A stretch of 64,000 bases of DNA. It comes from Hyphomicrobiales bacterium (GTDB taxonomy: Bacteria; Pseudomonadota; Alphaproteobacteria; Rhizobiales; Rhizobiaceae). The DNA lies in contig UBMU01000047.1 of NCBI GenBank assembly GCA_900466605.1, forward strand, positions 30,878-94,877, in the 5' to 3' direction. Under the pieces are notes generated by a model. That model worked only from the letters and a program-made list of their open reading frames with translations, was not told the DNA's origin and did no database searches. The first letter of the stretch is position 1; every line of letters starts with the position of its first letter. This document shows, piece after piece, positions 10,501 to 18,432 of this stretch. A program made the position numbers and the translations under genes.

Positions 10501-10926
10501 CGCAAACAGCATGAAGGTGAAGCTGGCATAGATCAGCGAGGTGATGGTCGAACCGATATAGCCGAAGCCGGCACCGCGGGTGAGAAGATCGATATCCACG
10601 CCGTGGCGGATCGCATAGCGGCTGATCGGCAGGCCGATGGCGAGCATGGCGATGGAGGCGACGATGATGGCGTAGAAGGCGTTGGTGGTGCCGTAGGAGA
10701 GCGTAATGGCGCCGCCGATCGCCTCCAGCGCCAGGAAGGAGATGGCACCGATCGCCGTCTGCGAGATGCGCTGCGAGGAGAACTGCCGGGCGCTCTTGGC
10801 GGTGAACCGCAGCGCATAGTCCTCCAGCGTCTGGTTGGCGACCCAGCGATTATATTCGCGCCTGACCGGAATGATGCGTTGCCGCGCTGCCATGCGTTGG
10901 TGCCAGCCCTTTGTTCCCTTTATCAT
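7510..10926 (-). CDS. hybrid histidine kinase with N-terminal NCS1-like transporter domain
   Basis: A large (~1138 residue) membrane sensor. Residues ~20-490 are a polytopic region resembling NCS1 nucleobase/cation symporters. A cysteine-rich segment (~512-552, with CSVC, ICSLCC and RCHDMC, suggesting a metal knuckle) follows. Then come two more helices, a coiled linker, a HisKA domain with SHELRTPLN (His near 695), HATPase motifs NLLSNAIKF, DTGRGI and GLGLGL, a receiver with FLVDISMPGMNG (Asp near 980) and a ~100-residue C-terminal tail. The start is uncertain: ATG 10926 or 10893, and a TTG frame extends to 10986. It overlaps the response regulator and is divergent from the urea transporter. 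The natural reading is a transporter-like sensor for urea or a related nitrogen compound. Confidence 0.88.
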   Translation of the reverse strand: MIKGTKGWHQRMAARQRIIPVRREYNRWVANQTLEDYALRFTAKSARQFSSQRISQTAIGAISFLALEAIGGAITLSYGTTNAFYAIIVASIAMLAIGLPISRYAIRHGVDIDLLTRGAGFGYIGSTITSLIYASFTFMLFAIEASIMSGALELTLGIPLWIGYIISAVMVIPLVTHGVRLISRFQLLTQPFWIVLNVLPFIFIAVMDWEKFDLWRAFSGIRHASGPPGTVAPFDLVEFGAASAVILALMSQIGEQADFLRFLPPEKQTKWRHRLAVFLAGPGWVIIGAPKLLAGSFLVVLTFASGVPVDRAADPAQMYLTAFGYMIPWHNAALLLMAAFVVVSQLKINVMNAYAGSLAWSNFFSRLTHSHPGRVIWLVFNVAIALLLMELGIYKLLEETLGIFSIIAMAWLCTISADLFINKPLGLAPPGIEFKRAHLYDINPVGLGAMTLSAGIALIAHFGVFGTIAASLAPYITLIVALIASPLIAWGTKGKYYLARKPRHSWKNLTNITCSVCEHPFEPEDMAWCPAYAAPICSLCCSLDSRCHDMCKPKARFNAQVGTVAKAVLPETVVHKLTTRLGRYGIAVVLALTSVGAILAMIAHQVSSASPQTADVVNGTILVVFFVFAVIAGVVCWFYVLAHDSRVVAEEESSRQNTLLLKEIAAHKKTDAALQTAKETAEAANRAKSRYVVGLSHELRTPLNAVLGYAQILERDETIPAPRQSSIKVIRRSAEHLSGLIDGLLDISKIEAGRLQVYSNEINIQDFLDQVVDMFRPQAQAKGLAFLHHRSPALPQFVRTDEKRLRQILVNLLSNAIKFTDEGSVTFDVGYRSQVATFTVADTGRGIAEKDLSRIYEPFQRGEADSIRPMPGLGLGLTITQLLTNTLGGEISVSSEKDRGTMFRVRLMLSAVLREMTVPPVEKKIVSYDGPRRTIVVVDDNEDHREMMREVLAPLDFVVLTAASGTDCLTLIEGIQPDLFLVDISMPGMNGWQLVSRLRTNGQTAPIVMLSANIGDAAAHRDSDDSHNDAIGKPVDIRQLRDRLALHLGLKWLYAEADHPAIKQEQPLVSPGSAHIQELLRLAEIGYIRGIEAKLADLAKVEANQPFTEELRSYASSFDLNGLMNFLRRFEEKVETLG

Positions 10927-11000
10927 GCGTTCGTAACATGGAAGCCCGCGAGGCTTAAGAGTGCGGCGCAGCACAAAACTGCACATTTCGCCCCGTCACC

Positions 11001-11016
11001 TACGTCATATCACGTA
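11001..11016. promoter_or_regulatory. inverted repeat in the kinase/urtA divergent promoter region
   Basis: TACGT-N6-ACGTA, directly followed by TA and CG so that CGTATACG (11013-11020) is itself palindromic. It lies in the ~180-bp spacer between the divergent transporter-kinase and urtA. The dyad is a plausible site for the LuxR-type regulator encoded at 6606-7517. No binding motif for that protein is known to me, so the assignment is inference. Confidence 0.4.
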
Positions 11017-11109
11017 TACGCTTTCGCAGTGCAGCACCGGATAGTCCCTTAAGCAACAGTTAACTTCCGTTTTCGGCCTGTTGTCTAACGAGAAGAGGGG
11101 ACCAACCGG

Positions 11110-12402
11110 ATGAATCTCAAGTCCTATATCACGGGCGCCGCACTCGGCGCCGTCATGTCGGCCACGGCCGCATTCCATGGAGCCGTTGCGGCTGACGACA
11201 CCATCAAGGTCGGCGTTCTGCACTCGCTGTCCGGCACGATGGCGATCTCCGAAACGACGCTGAAAGACGCCATGCTGATGCTCATCGACGAGCAGAACAA
11301 GAAGGGTGGCCTTCTCGGCAAGAAGCTCGAAGCCGTTGTCGTCGACCCTGCTTCCGACTGGCCGCTGTTTGCCGAAAAGGCACGCGAGCTGATCGAAAAG
11401 GACAAGGTCGCGGCCGTCTTCGGTTGCTGGACGTCGTCTTCGCGCAAGTCGGTCCTGCCGGTTTTCGAAGAACTCAACTCCATCCTGTTCTACCCGGTTC
11501 AGTATGAAGGCGAAGAGTCGTCGCGCAACATCTTCTACACCGGCGCTGCTCCGAACCAGCAGGCGATCCCTGCTGTCGATTACCTGATGGAAAAGGAAGG
11601 CGTTAAGCGCTTCGTTCTCGAAGGCACCGACTACGTCTATCCGCGCACCACCAACAAGATCCTGGAAGCCTATCTCGTCTCGAAGGGCATTCCGAAGGAA
11701 GACATCATCATCAACTACACGCCGTTCGGCTTCTCCGATTGGCAGACGGAAGTGAAGAAGATCAAGGAATTCGGCGCGGCCGGCAAAAAGACGGCGGTGG
11801 TCTCGACCATCAACGGTGACGCGAACGTTCCGTTCTACAAGGAACTCGGCAACCAGGGCGTCAAGGCAACCGACATCCCGGTCGTTGCCTTCTCGGTCGG
11901 CGAAGAAGAGCTTGCCGGTCTCGACACCAAGCCGCTCGTCGGTCACCTCGCTGCCTGGAACTACTTCGAGTCGGTCGAAAGCCCGGCGAACAAGAAGTTC
12001 ATCAAGCAGTGGCACGACTTCACCAAGAACGACAAGCGCGTGACCAACGACCCGATGGAAGCTGCCTATATCGGCTTCAACGCATGGGTTAAGGCGGTTC
12101 AGGCTGCCGGCACGACCGACACGGACAAGGTTCTCGACACGATCATCGGCACCACGGTTCCGAATCTGTCGGGCGGTTACGCCACCGTCATGCCAAACCA
12201 CCACATCACCAAGCCGGTTCTGATTGGCGAAATCCAGGCGAACGGCCAGTTCGAAATCGTCCAGCAGACCCCGGCGGTTGTCGGTGACGAATGGTCCGAC
12301 TTCCTGCCTGACTCCAAGGACCTGATCTCCGATTGGCGCAAGCCCATGAACTGCGGCAACTTCAACGTTGCCACGGGCAAGTGCGGCGGCAAGGGCTCCT
12401 GA
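11110..12402 (+). CDS. urtA: urea ABC transporter substrate-binding protein UrtA
   Basis: A 430-residue periplasmic binding protein. A signal peptide of ~28 residues ends near GAVAADD. The mature part begins IKVGVLHSLSGTMAISE and has the UrtA/AmiC-type motifs VAAVFGCWTSSSRKSVLP, LFYPVQYEGEE and FVLEGTDYVYPR, which separate it from LivJ. It captures urea for UrtBCDE. It is first in the urt cluster, preceded by AGAAGAGGGG as ribosome site. A stem-loop follows it and may set its level above that of the permease genes. Confidence 0.93.
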   Translation: MNLKSYITGAALGAVMSATAAFHGAVAADDTIKVGVLHSLSGTMAISETTLKDAMLMLIDEQNKKGGLLGKKLEAVVVDPASDWPLFAEKARELIEKDKVAAVFGCWTSSSRKSVLPVFEELNSILFYPVQYEGEESSRNIFYTGAAPNQQAIPAVDYLMEKEGVKRFVLEGTDYVYPRTTNKILEAYLVSKGIPKEDIIINYTPFGFSDWQTEVKKIKEFGAAGKKTAVVSTINGDANVPFYKELGNQGVKATDIPVVAFSVGEEELAGLDTKPLVGHLAAWNYFESVESPANKKFIKQWHDFTKNDKRVTNDPMEAAYIGFNAWVKAVQAAGTTDTDKVLDTIIGTTVPNLSGGYATVMPNHHITKPVLIGEIQANGQFEIVQQTPAVVGDEWSDFLPDSKDLISDWRKPMNCGNFNVATGKCGGKGS

Positions 12403-12437
12403 GTGCGAACCACCCCGTCACTCTGACGCCTGAAGAC

Positions 12438-12467
12438 TTCCGCCCGGTCTCTCCTGTCCGGGCGGAA
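12438..12467 (+). promoter_or_regulatory. stem-loop between urtA and urtB
   Basis: TTCCGCCCGG/CCGGGCGGAA, a 10-bp perfect stem with a 10-nt loop and no following T-run. It fits an RNA-stabilising or partial-attenuation element giving more binding protein than permease, rather than a full terminator. Confidence 0.45.
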
Positions 12468-12595
12468 GGTCCATCTCCGGAGCACAGCCTTGATGCTTCG
12501 GACGGCGGCGGTTCCATGTTGGATCGTTGCCGATTTAAGGGCCTATTTTTCCCGATTGCGCCGGAAGGCCAACGATAACCGAGGCAAGAAAGCCG

Positions 12596-14215
12596 ATGTA
12601 TCGCGCCATCAAGATTTTGCTTTTGACCCTATGCCTGGCATTGCCAGCCTTTGCGACTGCGCTGAAGGCGCAAGAAGATATTCACCCGCTTATCGATGCG
12701 CTTGGCGTCGGCGATTTCCCTGAGCGCGAGGCCGCGATCAAGGCACTGGTCGCCTCCAAGGACCCGCGTGTCGGCGAGATCCTGCAGCTCTTGAGCGCCG
12801 GCCAGCTTTACGTGAATTCCGAGACCGGCGGCCCCGTGCTCGTGCAGGGCGGCACCGAGGACGAGCCGACTTATGCCGACCCGATTTCCGGCGAGGTCGT
12901 CTCCGACGTCGATCCTGACTACATGTCCAAGGTCAAGATCAACAACTCGCTGCGCACGGTGATCACCACCGCCACCAGTCAGCTGACGCTCTTGAGCCCG
13001 GATCGCGGCGCGCGGCTTGCTGCAGCCCAAGGCCTGCTCAAGGATGCCGACCCGGCAAATCTCGATCTCCTCACCTCGGCGCTGGCTGAGGAAAAGGACG
13101 CTGAGGTCAAGAACGCGATGGAGGCGGCGCGCGCCGTGATGGTGCTGAAGAGCGATGTAAGCGCCGAAGAGAAGAGGGCTGCGATCGATACGGTTGCGGC
13201 GCGGGGCGGGCGCGATGCGCTGACCATCCTGAATTCGGCGATGGCGACCGCGCCTGATGACCTGAAGGGTCCAATCCAGACCCATATCAATGCGATCAAC
13301 CGCAGCCTGGCGCTTTGGGATGTCGGGCAGAACGTCTGGTACGGCCTGTCGCTCGGCTCGGTGCTGCTGCTCGCCGCCATCGGCCTTGCCATCACCTTCG
13401 GCGTCATGGGCGTCATCAACATGGCGCATGGCGAAATGGTGATGATCGGCGCCTACACGACCTATGTCGTGCAGGAGTACATCACCTCCGCATTCCCGGA
13501 ACTCGGAAACTACTCGCTGGCCTTCTCCGTGCCGGCTGCCTTCCTCTTTACCGGTTTTGTCGGTCTTGTCATCGAGCGTGTGGTCATCCGCTATCTCTAC
13601 GGTCGTCCGCTTGAAACGCTGCTTGCCACATGGGGCGTGTCGCTGATCCTGCAGCAGGCAGTGCGTACGATCTTCGGACCGACAAACCGTGAGGTGCGCA
13701 ATCCGAGCTGGATGTCCGGCGCATTCGATCTCGGCGGTCTCGCGATCACCTGGAACCGCCTCTGGATCATCGTCTTTTCGATCGTGGTGTTCTTTGCGCT
13801 GCTCGTTCTGCTGAAGCGGTCGGCATTCGGCCTGCAGATGCGTGCGGTCACGCAGAACCGCCGCATGGCCTCGTCGATGGGCATCCGCACCGGCTGGGTC
13901 GACGCGTTCACCTTCGCGCTCGGCTCTGGCATTGCCGGTATCGCGGGCGTCGCGCTCAGCCAGATCGACAACGTGTCGCCGAACCTCGGCCAGAGCTACA
14001 TCATCGACAGCTTCATGGTCGTGGTCTTCGGTGGCGTTGGCAATCTCTGGGGCACGCTGGTTGGCGCCCTATCGCTCGGCGTCCTCAACAAGTTCCTCGA
14101 GCCCTTCGCCGGCGCCGTGCTTGGCAAGATCCTGGTGCTCGTCCTCATCATTCTGTTCATCCAGAAGCGTCCGCGTGGGCTCTTCGCACTCAAAGGAAGG
14201 GCGGTGGAAGCATGA
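12596..14215 (+). CDS. urtB: urea ABC transporter permease UrtB
   Basis: A 539-residue protein. A signal-like N-terminus is followed by a ~220-residue extracytoplasmic alpha-helical region (HEAT-like: ALGVGDFPEREAAIKALVAS), then a LivH-type permease core starting near residue 245 (GLSLGSVLLLAAIGLAITFG, GVINMAHGEMVMIGAY). The extended N-terminus is a known feature of one UrtB class. With UrtC it forms the urea channel. Its stop overlaps the urtC ATG (ATGA). Confidence 0.92.
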   Translation: MYRAIKILLLTLCLALPAFATALKAQEDIHPLIDALGVGDFPEREAAIKALVASKDPRVGEILQLLSAGQLYVNSETGGPVLVQGGTEDEPTYADPISGEVVSDVDPDYMSKVKINNSLRTVITTATSQLTLLSPDRGARLAAAQGLLKDADPANLDLLTSALAEEKDAEVKNAMEAARAVMVLKSDVSAEEKRAAIDTVAARGGRDALTILNSAMATAPDDLKGPIQTHINAINRSLALWDVGQNVWYGLSLGSVLLLAAIGLAITFGVMGVINMAHGEMVMIGAYTTYVVQEYITSAFPELGNYSLAFSVPAAFLFTGFVGLVIERVVIRYLYGRPLETLLATWGVSLILQQAVRTIFGPTNREVRNPSWMSGAFDLGGLAITWNRLWIIVFSIVVFFALLVLLKRSAFGLQMRAVTQNRRMASSMGIRTGWVDAFTFALGSGIAGIAGVALSQIDNVSPNLGQSYIIDSFMVVVFGGVGNLWGTLVGALSLGVLNKFLEPFAGAVLGKILVLVLIILFIQKRPRGLFALKGRAVEA

Positions 14216-15375
14216 TTACGGCCTTCCTGCTCCGGTCTCTCGACCGCAAGATCATTGCTGCGATCGTCATTCTGCTCGCAGTTGCCGTGCTGGTGCCGGT
14301 GCTCAACCTGATGACCGCGCCGACCAACCCGCTGCATATCCCGACCTACATCATGGCGCTCTTCGGCAAGTACCTGACTTATGCGCTGCTGGCGCTGGCA
14401 CTCGATCTTGTCTGGGGCTTCTGCGGCATCCTTTCGCTCGGCCACGGCGCCTTCTTCGCGCTCGGTGGCTACGCGATGGGGATGTATCTGATGCGCCAGA
14501 TCGGCTCGCGCGGCGTCTATGGCGACCCCATCCTGCCCGACTTCATGGTGTTCCTGAACTGGAAGGAACTGCCCTGGTTCTGGTGCGGCTTCGACAAGTT
14601 CTGGTTCGCGGCGCTGATGGTTCTGCTGGTGCCGGGACTGCTTGCTTTCGTGTTCGGCTGGTTCGCCTTCCGCTCGCGCGTTAATGGCGTCTACCTGTCG
14701 ATCATCACACAGGCCATGACCTATGCACTGCTGCTCGCCTTCTTCCGAAACGACATGGGCTTCGGCGGCAACAACGGCATGACCGACTTCAAGGAAATCC
14801 TCGGCTTCAGCGTGCAGGCTGATGGCACACGTGCTGCGCTGTTTGCCGCGACTGCCATCTTCCTTGCAATGTCTCTGATGATCGCTTCGGCCATCGTCCG
14901 CTCGAAGTTCGGCAAGGTGCTGGTCGGCGTGCGCGACGCGGAGAGCCGTACGCGCTTCCTCGGCTACCGGGTGGAACACTTCAAGCTCTTCACCTTCGTT
15001 GTCTCCGCGATGATGGCGGGCATTGCCGGTGCGCTTTACGTGCCGCAGGTCGGCATCATCAACCCAGGCGAATTTGCGCCGGCCAACTCGATCGAAGTCG
15101 TCATCTGGACGGCGGTCGGCGGACGTTCGACGCTGATCGGGCCGATCATCGGCGCCATTCTGGTCAACGGCGGCAAGACGATCTTTACGGGCCTTTTCCC
15201 CGAGTTCTGGCTGTTTGCGCTGGGCGGTCTGTTCGTGCTCGTCACGCTGTTCCTGCCGAAGGGGATCGTCGGCACCATCGGCCAGTACCTTACGCGCCGC
15301 AAGCCGAGGACGGAGGCTACGCCGCTGGCCCTTCAGGAAAAGGGCGTCGATGCAAAAATCCAGCCGGCGGAGTGA
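14212..15375 (+). CDS. urtC: urea ABC transporter permease UrtC
   Basis: A 387-residue LivM-family permease. Motifs include LDLVWGFCGILSLGHGAFFALG, SRVNGVYLSIITQAMTYAL and the cytoplasmic coupling loop VRDAESRTRFLGYRVEHFK. The long periplasmic loop after the third helix (LPDFMVFLNWKELPWFW) is UrtC-typical. It starts inside the urtB stop codon (4-nt overlap) and is followed 6 bases later by urtD. Confidence 0.93.
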   Translation: MITAFLLRSLDRKIIAAIVILLAVAVLVPVLNLMTAPTNPLHIPTYIMALFGKYLTYALLALALDLVWGFCGILSLGHGAFFALGGYAMGMYLMRQIGSRGVYGDPILPDFMVFLNWKELPWFWCGFDKFWFAALMVLLVPGLLAFVFGWFAFRSRVNGVYLSIITQAMTYALLLAFFRNDMGFGGNNGMTDFKEILGFSVQADGTRAALFAATAIFLAMSLMIASAIVRSKFGKVLVGVRDAESRTRFLGYRVEHFKLFTFVVSAMMAGIAGALYVPQVGIINPGEFAPANSIEVVIWTAVGGRSTLIGPIIGAILVNGGKTIFTGLFPEFWLFALGGLFVLVTLFLPKGIVGTIGQYLTRRKPRTEATPLALQEKGVDAKIQPAE

Positions 15376-15381
15376 GCGATC

Positions 15382-16137
15382 ATGATCCCTGACGTCAAAC
15401 CAAACAGTGTTCTCTACCTCAACAACGTCTCGGTTTCCTTCGACGGCTTCAAGGCGTTGAACTCGCTGTCGATCGTCATCGAGCCCGGCGAACTTCGGGC
15501 CATCATCGGGCCCAACGGCGCAGGCAAGACAACGATGATGGACATCATCACCGGCAAGACGCGACCGGATGAAGGTGAGGTGTTCTTCAACGGGCAGACC
15601 GATCTCACCAAACTCGATGAGGCCGACATCGCGCAGCTCGGGATCGGCCGCAAGTTCCAGAAGCCGACGGTCTTCGAAAGCCACACGGTATGGGACAACC
15701 TGGAACTCGCCTTGAACCGCAAGCGCGATGTCTTCGCGACGCTGTTCTACCGGCTCTCCGCCGAAGACAAGGCCCGTATCGAGGAGATCCTTGAGACGGT
15801 GCGCCTGACGCATCGGCGCGACGAACTCGCCGCCAACCTGTCGCATGGGCAGAAGCAGTGGCTGGAGATCGGCATGCTTCTGGCACAAGAGCCGAAGCTG
15901 CTGCTGGTCGATGAGCCGGTCGCCGGCATGACGGATGCCGAAACCGCGGAGACGGCGATCCTGCTCAAGGAGATCGCAAAGACTCGCTCGGTCGTCGTCG
16001 TGGAGCACGACATGGGCTTCATCCGCGATCTGGGCGTCAAGGTGACCTGCCTTGCCGAAGGTTCGGTGCTGGCCGAGGGATCGATCGATTTCGTGAGCTC
16101 CGATCCGAAGGTGATCGAAAACTATCTGGGGCGCTGA
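15382..16137 (+). CDS. urtD: urea ABC transporter ATP-binding protein UrtD
   Basis: A 251-residue ABC ATPase. Walker A GPNGAGKTT, Q-loop KFQKPTVFE, signature LSHGQKQWLEIGMLL (SHGQ instead of SGGQ, as usual for UrtD), Walker B LLLVDEPVAGMTDAE and the H-loop EHDMGF. The N-terminus VSVSFDGFKALNSL is family-typical. One base separates its stop from the urtE ATG. Confidence 0.94.
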   Translation: MIPDVKPNSVLYLNNVSVSFDGFKALNSLSIVIEPGELRAIIGPNGAGKTTMMDIITGKTRPDEGEVFFNGQTDLTKLDEADIAQLGIGRKFQKPTVFESHTVWDNLELALNRKRDVFATLFYRLSAEDKARIEEILETVRLTHRRDELAANLSHGQKQWLEIGMLLAQEPKLLLVDEPVAGMTDAETAETAILLKEIAKTRSVVVVEHDMGFIRDLGVKVTCLAEGSVLAEGSIDFVSSDPKVIENYLGR

Positions 16138-16138
16138 G

Positions 16139-16834
16139 ATGCTGACAGTCGAAAATGCAAACCTTCACTATGGCGCCGCCCAAGCGCTGCGAGGCATTTC
16201 TATCAAAGCGGAAATGGGCAAGATCACTTGCGTGCTGGGGCGTAACGGCGTGGGCAAGAGCTCTCTTCTCCGCGCCGTTACCGGCCAGCATCCCCTGTCA
16301 TCAGGAACGGTGACATTCAACGACGCCAGGCTCAACGGCCTGCCGCCCTATGCGCGCGCCAAACAAGGAATCGGTTACGTGCCGCAGGGGCGCGAGATCT
16401 TCCCCCTGCTGACGGTAAAGGAAAATCTCGAGACCGGTTTCGCGCCGCTTTCACGGCGGGATAAGACTATCCCAGACGATATCTTCAGCCTGTTTCCTGT
16501 GCTGCAGACCATGCTCGGGCGTCGCGGCGGCGACCTTTCCGGCGGACAACAGCAGCAGCTGGCGATCGGTCGGGCGATGGTGACGCGGCCGAAAGTCCTG
16601 GTGCTCGACGAGCCGACCGAAGGCATCCAGCCGTCGATCATCAAGGATATCGGCCGAGCGATCCGCTACCTTCGCGATTCGACCGGGATGGCGATCCTGC
16701 TGGTCGAGCAGTATCTCGATTTCTGCCGCGAGCTTGCCGACTACGTCTACATCATGGATCGCGGCGAGATCGTTCACGAGGGACTGGCGGAGACGCTGGA
16801 TACCCCGGAAGCGCGCCGCCACCTGACCGTCTGA
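16139..16834 (+). CDS. urtE: urea ABC transporter ATP-binding protein UrtE
   Basis: A 231-residue ATPase with Walker A GRNGVGKSS, YVPQGREIFPLLTVKENL, signature LSGGQQQQLAIGRAM, Walker B LVLDEPTEGIQPSII and LLVEQYLDF. The PTEGIQPSII segment is characteristic of UrtE. It completes the five-gene urea importer. The urease operon starts ~180 bases downstream with its own promoter, so uptake and hydrolysis are adjacent but separately controllable. Confidence 0.94.
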   Translation: MLTVENANLHYGAAQALRGISIKAEMGKITCVLGRNGVGKSSLLRAVTGQHPLSSGTVTFNDARLNGLPPYARAKQGIGYVPQGREIFPLLTVKENLETGFAPLSRRDKTIPDDIFSLFPVLQTMLGRRGGDLSGGQQQQLAIGRAMVTRPKVLVLDEPTEGIQPSIIKDIGRAIRYLRDSTGMAILLVEQYLDFCRELADYVYIMDRGEIVHEGLAETLDTPEARRHLTV

Positions 16835-16927
16835 TCCTGTGGCTATCTGTTGAGCAGATGCTGCTTTCCTCGGCACTCTCTGAGGAGTGTTGATGCCGCA
16901 GGTCCGATGGCAGTGAGCGTGTCGGCG

Positions 16928-16943
16928 CGGCACGGGAATTGCT
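16928..16943 (+). promoter_or_regulatory. sigma-54 promoter of the urease operon
   Basis: CGGCACG-GGAA-TTGCT matches the RpoN -24/-12 consensus (TGGCACG-N4-TTGCW) at every consensus base but the first. GG (16929-16930) and GC (16941-16942) are exactly 10 bases apart. The predicted start is near 16954, ~60 bases before ureD. This predicts nitrogen-status control (NtrC with RpoN). No convincing NtrC dyad was seen upstream. Confidence 0.8.
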
Positions 16944-17015
16944 TGCTTTCTGCAAGTCAGTGACTTCAATGAAAACGGCCGGGGGTCAACCGGCGGTGCA
17001 TTGGGAAGGGATGGA

Positions 17016-17837
17016 ATGACGAACGCGGCAGCAGCCACGAGACCGCAGAGAGCCGAGGGGCGCGGGCATCTGGCTGCGAAGACGCTCGACCGGCGCACGC
17101 GCCTGCAGGAGCTCTATCAGGAGGGGGCGGCCAAGATCCGCCTTCCGGATACTTTCGATTCCTCGATGGAAGCCGTCATCATCAATACGGCAGGCGGCCT
17201 CACCGGCGGCGACCGGATGAACTGGAGCGTTGCGGCTGGTCCCGGCACTCGCATCGACGTCACCACGCAGGCCTGCGAGAAGATCTACAAGGCATCGGCA
17301 GGAACGGCCGAGGTCAACACCAGCATCACCGTCGGTGCAAACGCCCGGGTGGACTGGCTGCCGCAGGAAACCATACTGTTCGACCGCTCGTCGCTGTTTC
17401 GCAGGCTTGATGTCGATATTGCCGACGACGCCGAATTCCTGGCCGTCGAGGCCATCCTGCTTGGCCGCAAGGCGATGGGGGAGTCTGTCGAGGCGGGGCT
17501 TTTCCGGGATCGCTGGCGCATCCGCAAGAACGGCAGGCTCTGCCACGCTGAGGACCTGCAACTGCAGGGCAATGTCGCTTCGCTTGCCGGCGGCGATGCC
17601 GTGCTGTCAGGCAAGGTCGCGTTCGCGACGCTGCTCTATGTCGGGCCGCGAGCCGAGGCCTACCTCGGCGCAGTGCGCCCACTACTTGAGGGCCATATGG
17701 GCGGCGCCAGCAGCTGGGCCGGCAAGCTCGTGGTGCGCCTTTCGGCGTCCGATGGCTTTGCGCTCAGAAAAATTCTTATCCCGATCATTTCGACCTTGCG
17801 CAATGGAGCGCCGGTACCGAAAGTCTGGAATCTCTAG
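17016..17837 (+). CDS. ureD: urease accessory protein UreD
   Basis: A 273-residue scaffold protein that, with UreF and UreG, delivers nickel to the UreABC apoenzyme. It carries the UreD signature NTAGGLTGGDRMNW, then TQACEKIYK and LPQETILFDRSS. The ATG at 17016 is chosen because GGGAAGGG lies about six bases upstream; a TTG further upstream (17001) would sit on top of that site. First gene of the urease operon. Confidence 0.93.
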   Translation: MTNAAAATRPQRAEGRGHLAAKTLDRRTRLQELYQEGAAKIRLPDTFDSSMEAVIINTAGGLTGGDRMNWSVAAGPGTRIDVTTQACEKIYKASAGTAEVNTSITVGANARVDWLPQETILFDRSSLFRRLDVDIADDAEFLAVEAILLGRKAMGESVEAGLFRDRWRIRKNGRLCHAEDLQLQGNVASLAGGDAVLSGKVAFATLLYVGPRAEAYLGAVRPLLEGHMGGASSWAGKLVVRLSASDGFALRKILIPIISTLRNGAPVPKVWNL

Positions 17838-17857
17838 TTCAAGCAGATGGATGCACG

Positions 17858-18160
17858 ATGAACCTCACACCGAGAGAAAAAGACAAGCTGTTGATTTCGA
17901 TGGCGGCGATGGTCGCGCGGCGGCGGCTGGAACGGGGCGTCAAGCTCAACCATCCCGAAGCGATCGCGTTGATCACCGACTTCGTCCTCGAAGGCGCACG
18001 TGACGGTCGCCCGGTCGCGGAGCTGATGGAAGCTGGCGCTCATGTCATCGGCCGCCACCAGGTCATGGAAGGCATCGCCGAGATGATCCATGACGTGCAG
18101 GTCGAAGCGACGTTCCCGGATGGAACGAAGCTAGTGACTGTGCACGAACCGATCCGCTGA
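17858..18160 (+). CDS. ureA: urease subunit gamma UreA
   Basis: A 100-residue subunit with the N-terminus MNLTPREKDKLLISMAAMVA and the motifs KLNHPEAIALITDFVLEGAR and VQVEATFPDGTKLVTVHEPI, all typical of UreA. It packs with UreB and UreC into the (alpha-beta-gamma) urease trimer. Length is exactly that of the bacterial gamma subunit. Confidence 0.96.
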   Translation: MNLTPREKDKLLISMAAMVARRRLERGVKLNHPEAIALITDFVLEGARDGRPVAELMEAGAHVIGRHQVMEGIAEMIHDVQVEATFPDGTKLVTVHEPIR

Positions 18161-18167
18161 GGTTGCC

Positions 18168-18422
18168 ATGCTGGAGCTGCGCCCCAATTGCGAATGCTGC
18201 GATAAGGATCTACCGCCCGACAGTTCCGAGGCGATGATCTGCACCTTCGAATGCACGTTCTGCGCCGATTGTGTCGCGGATGTCCTCGGTGGCGTCTGCC
18301 CGAATTGCGGCGGCGAGCTCGTGCGGCGCCCGGTGCGTCCCGCTGCCAAGCTTGCCAAATACCCCGCGTCGACAAAGCGCGTTCTGAAGGCCGAGGGCTG
18401 CGCGCCCATCAAGGCCGCGTGA
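18168..18422 (+). CDS. DUF1272 small zinc-ribbon-like protein
   Basis: An 84-residue protein rich in cysteines: NCECCDKDLP, ICTFECTFCADC and CPNCGGELVRRP. This is the DUF1272 pattern and suggests two CxxC-type metal sites. It sits 7 bases after ureA and 10 before ureB, so it is co-transcribed with the urease subunits. A role in metal handling would be conceivable here, but no function is established. Confidence 0.85.
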   Translation: MLELRPNCECCDKDLPPDSSEAMICTFECTFCADCVADVLGGVCPNCGGELVRRPVRPAAKLAKYPASTKRVLKAEGCAPIKAA

Positions 18423-18432
18423 GGAGAGGACC

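Noticed and set aside
13996..16008. 670-codon open frame on the minus strand
   Set aside because: It lies antisense to urtB, urtC and urtD, whose products are clear. Its translation is rich in Arg, Asp, His and Gln with no domain, the usual shadow of GC-rich third positions.
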